NCBI RefSeq assembly: GCF_035582795.1 | Contig: NC_134373.1 | Location: 13,414,001-13,478,000 of the forward strand | Length of the DNA: 64,000 nt | Origin: Mycteria americana | Lineage: Eukaryota > Chordata > Aves > Ciconiiformes > Ciconiidae | Reading direction: 5' to 3' | Translations under genes and position numbers: made by a program | Notes under the pieces: model-generated | The model's database searches: none | The model's input: only the letters and a program-made list of their open reading frames with translations | Told to the model about the DNA's origin: nothing | Part shown: positions 12,181 to 24,800 of the stretch, piece after piece | How positions within the stretch are numbered: the first letter of the stretch is position 1 | Layout: the number at the start of each line of letters is the position of its first letter

Positions 12181-13010
12181 CCCACGCCCCACCTAGTCAG
12201 AAGCCATTTTGTGTGTAACCGACACCCAAAGGCGCCGGCGGGAGCTTGCGCGCGGGAGACGTCCCTTCCGTCACTACCCCACCGCCATCTTGTGGGACCT
12301 AGGTAGGTTTGCTGGTACAGCTCCGCGTTTCATCTCCTAAGGCAGACTATAAAGCAAAACGAAAAGCATAATCCTTCCCTCGCCTCGCCCCAAAATCCTT
12401 AACGGCCGGATTCACGATGAAATCGTAAGGGTTAGCGAACGTGGCTCGGCAGATATATAAGGATGGTAAGGCGGCTAAAGCCAGTTTCCTCGTCCCTCAG
12501 TGAGGGGAGATCTCTGCCTTCAACAGCATTCCTATCTACGCGCAGAGGTGGCTCAGGTCTCTCCAACAGCCATAAAACGTACGAGCGAAAAGCGCTCCGC
12601 GTGTCTTACTGATGTGAAAGGGCAGCATACTCGAAGCCACGCCCGGCGCCGGGGAGCCTGTTGCCAGGCCAGTACCGCCCCCTCCTGCTCTCCACTCCCC
12701 ATGCCGGACCTGGCCCCGCTGCTGCAGATGAGACCTCCCCGGCGCGTTTGGGTGCGTTATGCCTTTCCCTCACACATCTATTCCCACCTTGCGCCTTCAG
12801 TATAGGCGCCCCAACGGTCCGTGCTCCGGGATCGGGTCCTCCTTCCTGTCTAGGCCGGGTCCTTACCGGGGGGCGGGCTGAGCCGAGTGCGGAGAGCCGG
12901 AGCGCCCGGCGTAAGTGGGGCCTGAGCCTGACCTTGCTCGGGAGGAGGAACGAAACCCGACGGTGCCCATCCGCCTGAAACGTCTATCTTGCAGAGCGGA
13001 GTTTCCTCTC
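12180..13010 (+). promoter_or_regulatory. CFLAR: CpG island, probable CFLAR promoter
   Basis: A GC-rich, CpG-dense island begins near 12180 and ends near 13010, upstream of the first CFLAR coding exon. A strong donor GTAAGT at 12911 (CCCGGC|GTAAGT) could end a non-coding first exon; CCTAG|GTAGGT at 12302/12303 is an alternative. A YY1-type motif (CCGCCATCTTG) lies at 12282-12292. CGGAGTTTCC at 12997-13006 fits the loose REL/NF-kB pattern, which is notable because CFLAR is a known NF-kB target in mammals. Factor assignments are motif matches only. Confidence 0.6.
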
Positions 13011-16000
13011 GCTTAATTTTCCGAGTATGATTAAAAATGACGTAGTTAGAAAGTTGCGTGAAATCTGCATAAACTCCCTATGGTAAAACTAGTTTTAGTT
13101 TGGTTTTTTTGATTGGGAGGACTGGGGTGTTAAACTAGTGTATCTCTAAATGGAAATTAGCATAGTCACTACTAGTTTACACCGAGAACAAGCTATTTAA
13201 GCCTAATACAGTAATGAGAAATGAGAGTTTCTGCGGGATTTCCCTGTTTTCTCTAAGTATCTCCTAGCAAATCCTCTTTCTTTTATAGGGAAGTGTGAAA
13301 GTTGTGGAGCATGCTCCAAACAATTCAACACTTTGAAAAATGCCAGATGATACAGACTCAAAATGCAGTTACCTTTGTGTGGTTTCACAGCTAGTGCCTC
13401 CTGTAGTAAAGTAACCTCCTACTCTCTCCCTCTAGCGCAGGGGCTTCCATGTAAGCTCGTCTTGTGGAACAAAAGGTCATTTTCCAAATCAGAACTACAC
13501 CCACTGATGTTATATCCTGTTTTTGCTGCTGCAGAGATGGTTGTGAAACGTTCAAGAAACAAATGCTGTCAGAAATGACAGACTGTAATTGTAGCCCATG
13601 TTTAGAGCGTGAAATGTTTCCCTGCTTCTCTTGAAAGACCTTCCTTCTTAATAAGGCCTGATATGTTGATTTATCATTACTACAGGACATTCCTCTTTGC
13701 CTTGATAATCAGATTGATATTTGTATATTGTGCAGCATTTGTGTTGCAATCATGGGAACAAGGGTTTCATGCATAGTATTAAAGAGCAAAGAATAAAATT
13801 GCTTGAGCCATGTACGCGCATACCAGCCTCCACTTGTTAATGCCAGCAGGGCGTTACTGGAGCCTTGTGTGTCTTTGTGTGTGAAGTTTTAGTATGTTGT
13901 TATTTCCTGCTGCTTGTGGGAAAAAAAAAAGAAAAAAAAATCTGTCCCTGATTTTGATCGTATTCTGTATGGACTGGGGGCAGTGTGAAATAGTTCAAAA
14001 ATAGAAGTATTATTAACTTTATTAGCTTCATAGAAGCTAATGAACATACAGATGTTTTTCTGTCTGTTTTAGTGTGGAATGGAAAGGATTTGTGGTCTGA
14101 GGAGTAAATACACTTGCTAATATTCTCAGGTGTTTACATTAAAAAATTTCTTCTTGTTAACCTTGTTAACAGTGTAATACACAGGGTCAAAAGTTAGTGC
14201 AGACTTAGACAAATATGCCTGTGACAAAGGTGGTTTCCTGTGCAGTGTGTGAGAAATTCATCAGCTGTAAAATCTTACACTTTGTTCAGGAAAGTCTCAA
14301 AGTTAACTAAACCCAGAAACTTGTATTTAAGTGCACTTTGGTACTACCTCCTTGAGATGTGTTTTCTCTCAGACCTCTTTCGGGGACAAGGGGACAGATG
14401 AGTCACCCTAGAATCAGTGATTTTCTTTCCAGAGACCCTAAGACTATTTCCCAGAAGAGTCCTTCCTCTGTGAAAATTTAGGGTGATAGTGAACTAAAAT
14501 AGCCAGAGTTACAGAAAACTTTCCCCTGACCAGTCATTTTCCCTGAGCATGCCAGGGGATTTCCTGGTTCTTTGAATACAGGACGAAAAGAGATTGTTGT
14601 TGGTGTTGTTCCATGTGTAGGCCTGCCCTTTCACTCACTGTTACTGTCGTGATCTTGCAGTATCCTTGTATCTGTCAGTGGTGGTGGTTGTGTTAGACTT
14701 CAGCTATTTGGAATGATTCTGGATTTCTTATAAATTGGGAATATAAATGAGAATGTGTAGTACTTTAGGTTTCTTTTTTTAACCATCTTCCTGCTCCATA
14801 AGCTTTGCATTGAAATCTTTACTCAATGGATGAAACATTGAACTCAAGAGGAAAACACTCAAGAGTGTTTTCTCACAGCAATATTGGCAAATTACACATG
14901 CACATGTACACACAAACTATTGGGGTAGCTTTATCTCTGATGACTTTGAACTTTTTTCTTTTCTTTTGAGAAGATAAGCTGTTTTTCCTCTCCTCTTTGT
15001 AAAGAATTCACATTCAATAATTCTTATCGTTGCAGGGCCCAGATAATCTAAATTGAAAGCCAGGCTCCTGGGTTTTACGTTGTCATTGCTTTTTGCTTTT
15101 TCTGTATTTGTTACAGTTATCCTAACTGTATATGTGACATTTGCAAAAGTGGTCATATCAGATGGAAGGGTGAAGCATGATGCCCTTCACCTCTCATGGT
15201 GAAGTGGATCTGGCTCAGATGTATGCAGATGGAATGTACTCGGCTTGCCTCAGTAGTGGGACATTGCTGCTATCAAAATATGGTGACATGGTTTTTGGAT
15301 GCAAAGTTATAAACTTTTATTTTATACTAAACACTTACTTCATGTTGCTCTTATTCATTCCGCACTCAGGACCCTGGGGGAATGAATGTTATTGACAGAT
15401 CACTATATGTGTGCAGTTGTTTTTCCTTTTATTTGGAGCATCATTCCTGATTCACTGGACCAGTGGAATCACAGAAGAACGCATGATCCTAGGCCATTTT
15501 TCCTTGGTTTTCCCCCACTAAAATTAGGAAGTAGCCCCCAGCAGTAATTTGTGATGTTGATATTTGTCCAACAGAAAACAAGCTGATGTAATCAACTTTG
15601 TCTATGGATCATCATTGGAAAATACTGGATGGAAACCAATGTGTGCTGGATCTGGATCAGGGATTCGGCAATGGTCAAATGCCAGTCTTCCAATGTTCTT
15701 GTGGAGAGGCTTGCATACAGGTGAGAGAGTTTCAGCACTGGAAGTATTGATCAGCATTTTTTTTATAATGAGCATGCGATTTATCTTGTATAAAGGAAGT
15801 TCACAAAAATAAATAATTCACATGTGTTTTTTAAAGGCAGATTGTTTTTAAGATAACATATAAATAGTAATCTTGCATGTCTGAAATTTTAACTCTGTAG
15901 GAAATTCCTCCCCACCACACATACACACACACCTCTTTTTTTTTTAACTAGTTTTAAAAGATTAGATAAAAATCAACTAGAGTAGTTTTTTAAAAAATAA

Positions 16001-18815
16001 AGTTTATCTGAGATTTCTGAAAATGGCCAAGAGTTGTTAAATTCCCATCTCCCTTTAGAGTGAGTCATAAATAAGACTTCCTCAAGCTCTTTTGAAAGTC
16101 CCAGCTGTATGTACCTGGGAGATGCTTTCATATGAGTGTTTTGTGCCTCTCCTTTCTTGACTGCATTATGTCCTGAAAACAGTCTTTTTTTTCCGTAGAA
16201 TTCTCAGAAATGTTTGATGCTAGATTGAAAATAAGAAGTTAGGAATAAATATGCTTTTCCTCTGATAGAAAACTGTACAAAACACATTCTAGTGCATGAG
16301 GGGTTCCTCTGCTTATCAGAGGCCTGAAAATTTTCCCACCCTGCCTTTCCACCCCAGCTGTACAAGTGATAGCATTGCAGGTCCATGTGTGAAATAGAAC
16401 AGGTTCAAAAGTACAAATATTTTGTCTACCCAGTTTGGTTTTGTTGCAAACAAAACTTTCCAGCTTGCTATATTAAAAATACTTTGGTTCTGGGTATTTG
16501 AAAGGGGCAGCTTCTACAGATGTTTCATTTCTGTTTGTGAGGTTTTTTTGTTTGAACTGTTTGCATTAGCGTTAAATGTTGTTGCACTTCTTAGAGCAAA
16601 CTGCGTTTAATTCTCCCAAGTTCCTAAATGGTGTGATGCGATGAGGGAAAACACTGTGTTTGTGCTTGTCCCTTTTGGGTTCTGGAGAACAGAACTGTAT
16701 CAGAGAGGATAGGTGTTGCTTTTTTCTGGTTGTGTGCTGTAGCAGGAGTACTATAATTGTGTTTTCTCTAGGTATTTAGCACAGTCTGTGTAGAACGCAC
16801 ACAGGAGGCTGTGATGGGGTAAGCAGGGTACCTGCAGCCTTGTTAACTGTCAGCTGGAGTTGAATGCTCTGTGCTTCTGAAAATGAGCCAAAGTGGCCTC
16901 AGTACCATTTTGAGGACTCTTGCATATACATTAGATCTCATTTACACTGTGGTATGGAAGTGCAGGAGTACTTCAGCTGAGTAATGCTTGGGTTTTCTAA
17001 TGTGGTGGGTTTGTGATATTTTACAGCTTGCCCGTGCTGCCCTTCCTTACCTACCCCTTCCATTTTGCTTCTGAAAGTGGGACCTTGAGGTCATAGCAGC
17101 TACTTGTGTTATATTTCCCTAGTGATTCAGACATGCTATCAGCAAGATTAACAGTGCCTTTTTTTTTTTTTAAATACTGATGCTTTGCTATTGAGACTGT
17201 CAGCAACAGTGTTGGAGGAGAAAGCCACTGCGGTCTTCGACTCCATAGAAAATACGGCTTACTGGGATAGATGTAGATAAAGGAGACTTTGCCCAAGGAA
17301 CTTGAATTTGATATGCTCTTTTAGTGGGCAGTGGAACCCAATCCATGGGTTTAATTGAATCCAACTCTTACTCCTTTTCTGAGGAAAGTCAGGTGGATGT
17401 ATAGAGCTATTTTTCATTTATACAGCATTGGAATTAAACTCATCTACAAGTTTGTGGGTTTGTTTTTTTTTATCTCCTTAATGCATGGACACAATACGTG
17501 ACATTGTTGATTGTGACTTCCAGAATGTGTAACAAAAGGCTGAAAATGCTTTAAAAATGTTATCCAGGTGCTAGAATCTTTCAGTGTATTAGGCTTTGAA
17601 GTCAAATTGGCTTTTGCTTTTCAGAATGGTTTAAACAAAACTATGCAGTACCGTGACTGAACTCCTTGTAAGGGCTAAGATTTGTCTTCATATTGCTCAT
17701 TTCACCTTTCTCCATGTAGGTAATGGGGATCAGAGAAGGTTAGATAGAATTTCCCCAGTTGGTGGCAGCAGAAATTGAGCATAGCACCCTACTTTGTTAA
17801 TCACAATGGTGGGGTTTTTTCTACGTTTGAATTTTTATTTCAGGTTTCAGTATGGTGAAACGTGAATGTCACATGAAGAAAAAGGCAGTCTATAGCTTAT
17901 CTATACCTTCAGAGTTAACCAATTTGCATATTTAAGGTTGGAATTTTTTCTTTGTGTGGTTCTTCAATCTTTTTGAGCGTGGAGGGGGTGTGTGGGGAAT
18001 CCTTAAAACCCCAGTAACTCAGTCAGGTTGGAATCACTTTAAATCATACGAATAAGTAAGAAAATCCACATGTTCCTGAATTTATAGATAATTAATGTTT
18101 TAAAATATTACATATTATATTGTGAATGTTTCCTTTATTTTGACTTAATTTAAGGCAAGGTGCATGCCTGATAGCAGCAATTTTATATGTGGGGGTTTTT
18201 TAATTCTTTTGTCAACAACGTGTGGTTACACTACCTCTTAGCTCCCAAAACTCTTCCTGAAAAAAATGCCTTGAGACTTTTAGGGGAGAAAAGGTGGTGG
18301 TGAGCAGGGCGGTGGAGGGTTGCTGGGAAGAGATCGGAGCTTTAGACTTAAGTTGCTGTGGAACTTAACCCTTATTTCCAGAAACACTTGAAATATCACT
18401 CATCAGCAAGCTGATGACTTTTGTTTCACTTCCTATGGAATTTACAGACTTGTGTTAAGGTAATTTTACTTTAAAAAGAACTTCCATTTTTTTCTGATTA
18501 ATATGACCTACCAAGTACTTTTTGTTCTGTAATGAACAGCTGGGAGAACCCCTTGAGAACAGGTCTGTGTAGCCTACGTTGGTGTTTTAGTTGTAAGTGA
18601 AGTACATCAGATGGGAGAGTTAACTGTGAACTTGTGCAGCAGATCACTGATTTTAGTACCTTTTATTTCTCTCCCACAGAACTGCTTATGTAAAAATGCA
18701 TCTAGGTAAGGATGAACACCAGAGAAGTGCTGTGGTAGACATGGGCTTCATGTCATGTTGGCTTCCTGTTTAAAAAACAGTAGGCTGGCAATTTTAAAGG
18801 GACAGCGACAAAGTG
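12911..18815 (+). other. CFLAR: CFLAR 5' intronic region with possible microexon at 18680-18705
   Basis: This span lies between the probable first exon and the first coding exon. It contains A-rich runs (13921-13940), a short CA tract (about 15915-15935) and no recognisable coding exon. At 18680-18705 a 26-nt block sits between a strong acceptor (TTTCTCTCCCACAG) and a strong donor (CTAG|GTAAGG), so it could be an alternative 5' UTR exon. The coding exon itself could be entered from an acceptor ending AAAACAG at about 18780. Confidence 0.4.
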
Positions 18816-21800
18816 ATGACCAGGTGCCAAGTGCCAGCTGTCCTTATTCACCAGATTGAACAAGAATTGGATAAAGAAGAAGAAGAGATGATGGTTTTCC
18901 TATGCCGAGACCTTGCTCCTGACTTGGCCACTGCCGACCTTAGAGAGCTCTTGGTGGCTTTGAATGAGAGGGAGAAATTGTCTTTTCTTGGCTTGTCTGA
19001 ACTGTTGTACAGAGTTAAGAGGTTTGACTTGCTGAGGAGGATCTTGAAGACTGAGAAAGCAACAGTGGAAGCTAACCTTGCCAGGAGTCTCAGAATTGTC
19101 CCTGATTACAGGTAATATATCTATTTCAGATTTCAAGGCTACTCTATTTTGTTCAAAATGTGTGTGGGTTGGTTTTTGTTTCTTTTTTAAGTATGTCTTG
19201 AAGGTAAAAGAAAAGCAGAAAAGGGCATCGTATCTAGAGCTATAGTGAAAAGAATGTGTCAAGTTTAATGCCTAAAATAAGCCTTAGTAGCTTTTTACAA
19301 GTCAAGGCTTTAGAAGCATCTATCTTTAAGGAGTTTGTATATGTTAATCAATAAAACCAGTGATGTTTGTACAGTTCTGGATTAGCAGATAGAAATGACG
19401 CTTTAGAGGAACATCATTAGTTAGAGATACTTTATTTTCTAGTTTGCTTTGGGCACATAGCCTTGTGGTATAGCTTTTCTCAGGGGACCTGTCTCTTACT
19501 ACTTTTTACTCTGTAGTTTTAAGATGCTTAAATTAAGAAGCTCCAGTTATTTTATTTGAGAGACTTCAGAAAGAAATATATGTACTCATAAGGAAGATTT
19601 TCCTGTGTTAACTTCTCAGTGAAATAAAAACCCTGTAACTACTAGGTAAAAAAGTTAAAGATGTGTTCTGTTGTCTCATTCTCTTACTTCATCTCTATTG
19701 AAATATTAAGGAGACTTCTGTTTTTCGAGGAGTGGCTGTTGCACAGTCAGTCTGAGTAACGCAGGTGCTGATGAGCAAGAGTAGGTATTTTGTAATTGGA
19801 TCTTGGAGCAGGATAGGCTTTTTTCCTGTTGTTTAATTGGGAATGGTACATTAAGACTGGAACATGGGAGAAGTTGGGTAGTTGGGCAAGGGTGGGATCT
19901 TGCTGAAAGCTAATCCTTTAGAAATGTCTCAACTTTATTTCAGGGTACTGATGGTAGAGATTAATGAGAATCTGGAAAAAGAAGAAGTGAGTTCTCTTGT
20001 TTTTCTACTCAGAGATTACGCACCTCGTATGAAAATGGCAAAAGATAAGGTAATGTCTTTCTGCTGGTCTTCTCTGGAGTAATGAGAGATTAAAGTAAAA
20101 AAGGAAGTATCTAGACAGCAAAGGAGGGGAGACAGTACTGCAAGGGGTAGTGAGGCAGGAGAAGCCGGAAGTCAGGAAGTGGAGAAGGAGTAGTGGCTTC
20201 TATTTCATTTTTGTTTTTTAATTCAATGAAAGAAGCATGAGAAACAGTAAGAGGGAACAGTGAAGACTTGCTGTAATGAATGGTGTTAGCATGAACCTCA
20301 CAGGCAGAAGGCGTTGGGGGAAAAAAAAATCTTTCTTCAGTATTACTGATCTGAAAGTTCATATATGAAGGATCTCAAACCAATAATCATATGAAATGTA
20401 TCTTGAATTACAAGGTCACTTTTTGTGTTTGTGTTCTGCTTCACTTACAAAAGAACAGGTTTGTTTTATTTGTGCCCAGGTGGCCAAGAAAGCCAATGGC
20501 GTCCTGGCTTGTATCAGAAACAGTGTGGCCAGCAGAACTAGGGAAGTGATCGTGTCCCTGTACTCGGCACTGGTGAGGCCGCACCTCGAATACTGTGTTC
20601 AGTTTTGGGCCCCTCACTACAAGAGAGACATTGAGGTGCTGGAGCATGTCCAGGGAAGGGCAACGAAGCTGGTGAAGGGTCTAGAGCATAAGTCTTATGA
20701 GGAGTGGCTGAGGGAACTGGGGTTGTTTAGCCTGGAGAAAAGGAGGCTGAGGGGAGACCTTATTGCTCTCTACAACTGCCTGAAAGGAGGTTGTAGAGAG
20801 GTGGGGGTCGGTCTCTTCTCCCAGGTAACAAGTGATAGGACGAGAGGGAATGGCCTCAAGTTGTGCCAGGGGAGGTTTAGACTGGATATGAGGAAATTTT
20901 ACTTCACTGAAAGGGTTACCAAGCACTGGAACAGGCTGCCCAGGGAAGTGGTTGAGTCGCCATCCCTGGAAGTATTTAAAGGACGTTTGGATGAGGTGCT
21001 TAGGGACATGGTATAGTGGTGGTCTTGGTAGTGTTAGGTTAATGGTTGGACTCAATGATCTTAAAGGTCTTTTCCAACCTATACGATTCTGGGATTCTGT
21101 AATTATGTCTTTCTGTGCACATCTGAATTCTGCATATTTGTTTTAAATGATCTGAGAAAGCAGAGACTCAATAGAGAGGGTTCAGAAAACTTGACCACTG
21201 TGCAGAGAAGACTGAAGATTTGTCTTCTTCCTTTGAGGTTTTTTTTCTTTTCTCTCTTTAACCAAAGAAGGAGAGAGGCCTTGCAAATTCCCCAAAGCTT
21301 TTCTTATCTCTTGCTTTGTGGCATGTGAGGTGACATTCCGAGTGGCTAGCTTTGTAGCAATAAGGAAATGCAAAACTGTTTCCTCAAAACTTTTTATTTC
21401 TTTTTTAGAATATAAATTCCTAGTCTTCATTACTTCTATGATAATACCAAGAATTCTTATATCTTCCAGATAATTTTATTAGTGTTTCAGAAGGTAATGT
21501 CCCTAGTTCTTGGATATACAACCTTTATGACCTCCCCACGTTATTTTCTGGGTTGCTTTGTTACTTACTGATAGGGAACAAATTACTGATATGACAGTTT
21601 GGTTTTCTGTTGCTATTCTAGAGTTTTCTAGCTCTTGTGATTGACCTGGAGAAACTGAATTTGGTGGCTCCTAATCAACTGGATTTGATAGAAAATTGTT
21701 TTCAAAATATTCACAGGATAGACCTGATTAGGAAGATTCAGAAGTACAAGCACGAAGGTAAGATGCTATTTTTGCGCTGGTTATTCTTGATAGCAAGGAT

Positions 21801-24800
21801 CAGATGTGCTCTTACTGAAGATAAAATTATGAGTTACAAGTCAGAGTATTTGCATGCTTCACAGATTTAGGCTTTTAAAACAGTTGATACATGATGGTGT
21901 ATTTCTCTGTGTGTTTCTGTTAAATTTTCAGCTTTAATGCCCTCCGTTCATTCTCAGCCAGTATATGTAAATGCACTTCAGGCATCTCTCCCTAATCTCA
22001 GTCTGATTGATCCTCCTTATAATTCAGGGGTAAGTATACAATAAATGAGACAGATGCTTTATTTCTAAATATTGTCAGACATTGAAAAGGGATTCATCTT
22101 TGCAGAGCCTAAGGAATGAGAGATTGCTAGTAACTAAAATATTACTTGGCTTATTTCTCTTATTCCTGTTATTTGCTGGGTTTAGAGTCTGATTTAAATC
22201 TTCTGACTGAGAAAGATCCCCTTTAAAGAGCTTCTGTGAATTTTTTCCTATTAGTTGGGTATATAAAATCTGTTTCTTGAAAGTTTTTCTGCTACTCTGG
22301 AGAGTGAAAAGTTTTGCTTTGTTCTTTGCAAAACATATTCTTCTTCTTTGTACTTCTGGACTTTGAGGAAAAGTAGCTTTTTAACTTTGCAGCTGAAGGT
22401 TATGGCTTTTTAAGGAGAGCTTTTCAGATTTTTTCTTTTGTGTTTTGTTTTAATCTCATTTTAACAAAGTTAGCATATCAAGTCATCAAATCCTGTTGCA
22501 TGCAGTATTCTTTATATTTGGGTTAGGTCTGGTATTGTAATAGTATGACCTTGATTAAAGTCTTTAGCCTTGCTAAATGAATTTGACGAGATTATTTCTG
22601 TCATGTATTCAGTAAATATGTATGTATAAAGCTTATGTACAAGACACCAGTGATGCAGTTTGTCTTTACTAACAAAGCCACAACAGCTTTGTTTTCCAGA
22701 TTACTGATCAGAAAGATTTTGCATTGACTTCCCATATTATGATAATATTGTTATAATTTCCTTTCTAATTCAGTGAAAGTTCATCCCTGGTGCTCTATAG
22801 GAAACAAATTCACATCTTCAGAGTTTGTTTGTTTGTTTTACTATTTTAGGGATGAAGCTTTTCTTTGCTGTGTGTGGCAAACTGGTAATTTTTTTCTGAG
22901 GAGGAAGGGTTCGGGGCTTTTTGTTTGTTTGTGGTTTTGGTAGGGGTTTTTTTACTTGTTTTGTAATTCTAATTAGCTGATAGATGTGAATCTAAAATAT
23001 GTAATCCTTTTATTGAGGAAGAAAAATACTATTGTGTTATATTTTGGAACATATGATTATTGATTCTTGAAGGAGAGAGGGAAAATACACCTTTTTCTTC
23101 ATTTTAGATCCAGAATGTGAACAAAGAAAAACCACAAAATGGACAAAGTCTTATTCTAGGTAGGAGAATTTTGTCTGAGTTTTGATGATCTAAAAGAGAC
23201 AAAAGATGCATTTCATTGTATCAAAAGGACTGCTGTTTGATAGCTGTGTTTATGGCTAATCCAGTTGATACCACCAGGAACAGAGAGTATCTGGTACTTC
23301 TGAAAACTGAGCCTTGCCTTATTGTTTGCTCTTGTATTTGCTTTGCTCGTGCCGCCAGATCTTAAAACTTTATTGAAATTGTTTTGGGCTTCCACTGTCA
23401 CAACTTTTTAACAGAATAAATAGTTTATTAATAAAATAATGGAAAAGGTTGACTAGCCAGCTCTGGAGGCCCTTGTAGTGCAGCTGTGTCCATTAAGTCT
23501 TGAGCAGGAAGTTTTTGTGTCTGTTCAGTGGTGGACTCTCCACCAGGCCAGTCAGGAAGTTGTCCAGTGAGTAGCAGCTTCTTACCATGTGTGTTGTGTT
23601 CTTTCTGGAAACCCAAAATACCTCTCAAATATGGTGATTTTTAAAAGAGAGTTGGCTGAATTCTCCCAGTGTAGGAGAGATTGTTTGTTTGTTTATTCTA
23701 GTCACAAGCAATGTAGAATGCAATCCAAATAACATTTCAGAAGTGAAAATTTTGTGGTGTGTTTTTTTTTTTTTTAACTTCAGTAGCTTACATAGAAACT
23801 AAGAGGTCCAGATGAGCGAGAACTTGGCTGAACTAGATAGGTTCCTCTTTAACTGATTTGGTGTCAAAGAGATGTCACTGGTACTTACATACTGAGATTA
23901 CTTCTGTATGTTTTAACTGCAGCAGAACCAGTCCACATGTCCATTCAGGAATCGGGACCAGTGTCACATAAGGTATGTGCTTGTGCATATGTATGCATGT
24001 AAATATAATAAAAACCTCTGCAGGTATTTACCTTAGTTTTCTTTGTGTTTGATTTTGAGATTTCCTTTAATTGCATGCAGACAGAATGGTCTGTACATCC
24101 ATGTCTTCCTCAGCCATAAACAGGTTCTATGAATGCTTTTGCAGAATATATTTTTAATATAAAATGGAAGCAGCAGTGTGCAAAATGCATGTACATGTGA
24201 TGTGTGTGCAGAACTTGTATATTTATTAGTGGAGGCTAAGTCAAAACCTGTTGGAAGTCAGATCTCTTGCCATATGCATTAGAAATGGCAGGGCTTCTTT
24301 GCATGCAGTAAATTTTGTTCGTTATTCTCTCCTCGCCCCTTGCTCTCCAGGTAGAAGACAGACATGCTTTGGGTATTAATGAGAAGAATGGACTACTGCT
24401 ATTTTCACTAGCTCTCCTGTAGGCCAGGAACCAGGGAGTTACCTATAGTAAATTGACTGTAATCTTTTTAAAGGGGAGAGGAATTGTGATAGAGTCATTA
24501 CAGATTCTTTAGAAACAAGGAGGTTATTCCACTAAATAAGGAAATAAATGTTGTTCTGATGAGCAGTGCCTGCTTGCATACCTGAAGAACACAAAAGTTC
24601 TCTACTTTTATTGTGTTGACAATATGAAGCTTATAGCTCCTAACATCTCAATAGCAGTTACACTTAAGGAAATTAATTTGGAAGTACTATAGAAGGATCA
24701 TTGCTGTCATAGCCCAGGTCTTTAAAAAGCCCTTCCACCCCATACAGATTTGGGGGGTTTTTTGTTTTGTTTGTTTGTTTTCTTGGGGGTTTTTTGTTGT

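Noticed and set aside
15564-15812. 82-codon open frame in the CFLAR 5' intron
   Set aside because: No recognisable domain and no flanking splice pair in phase with CFLAR; treated as chance.
18813-18815. GTG directly upstream of the CFLAR ATG as a start
   Set aside because: A normal ATG follows at 18816, in register with the c-FLIP N-terminus; eukaryotic GTG initiation is not needed.
20396-21016. 206-codon open frame as a host gene in CFLAR intron 2
   Set aside because: The protein is the C-terminal end of CR1 ORF2 and is followed by the CR1 3' tail.
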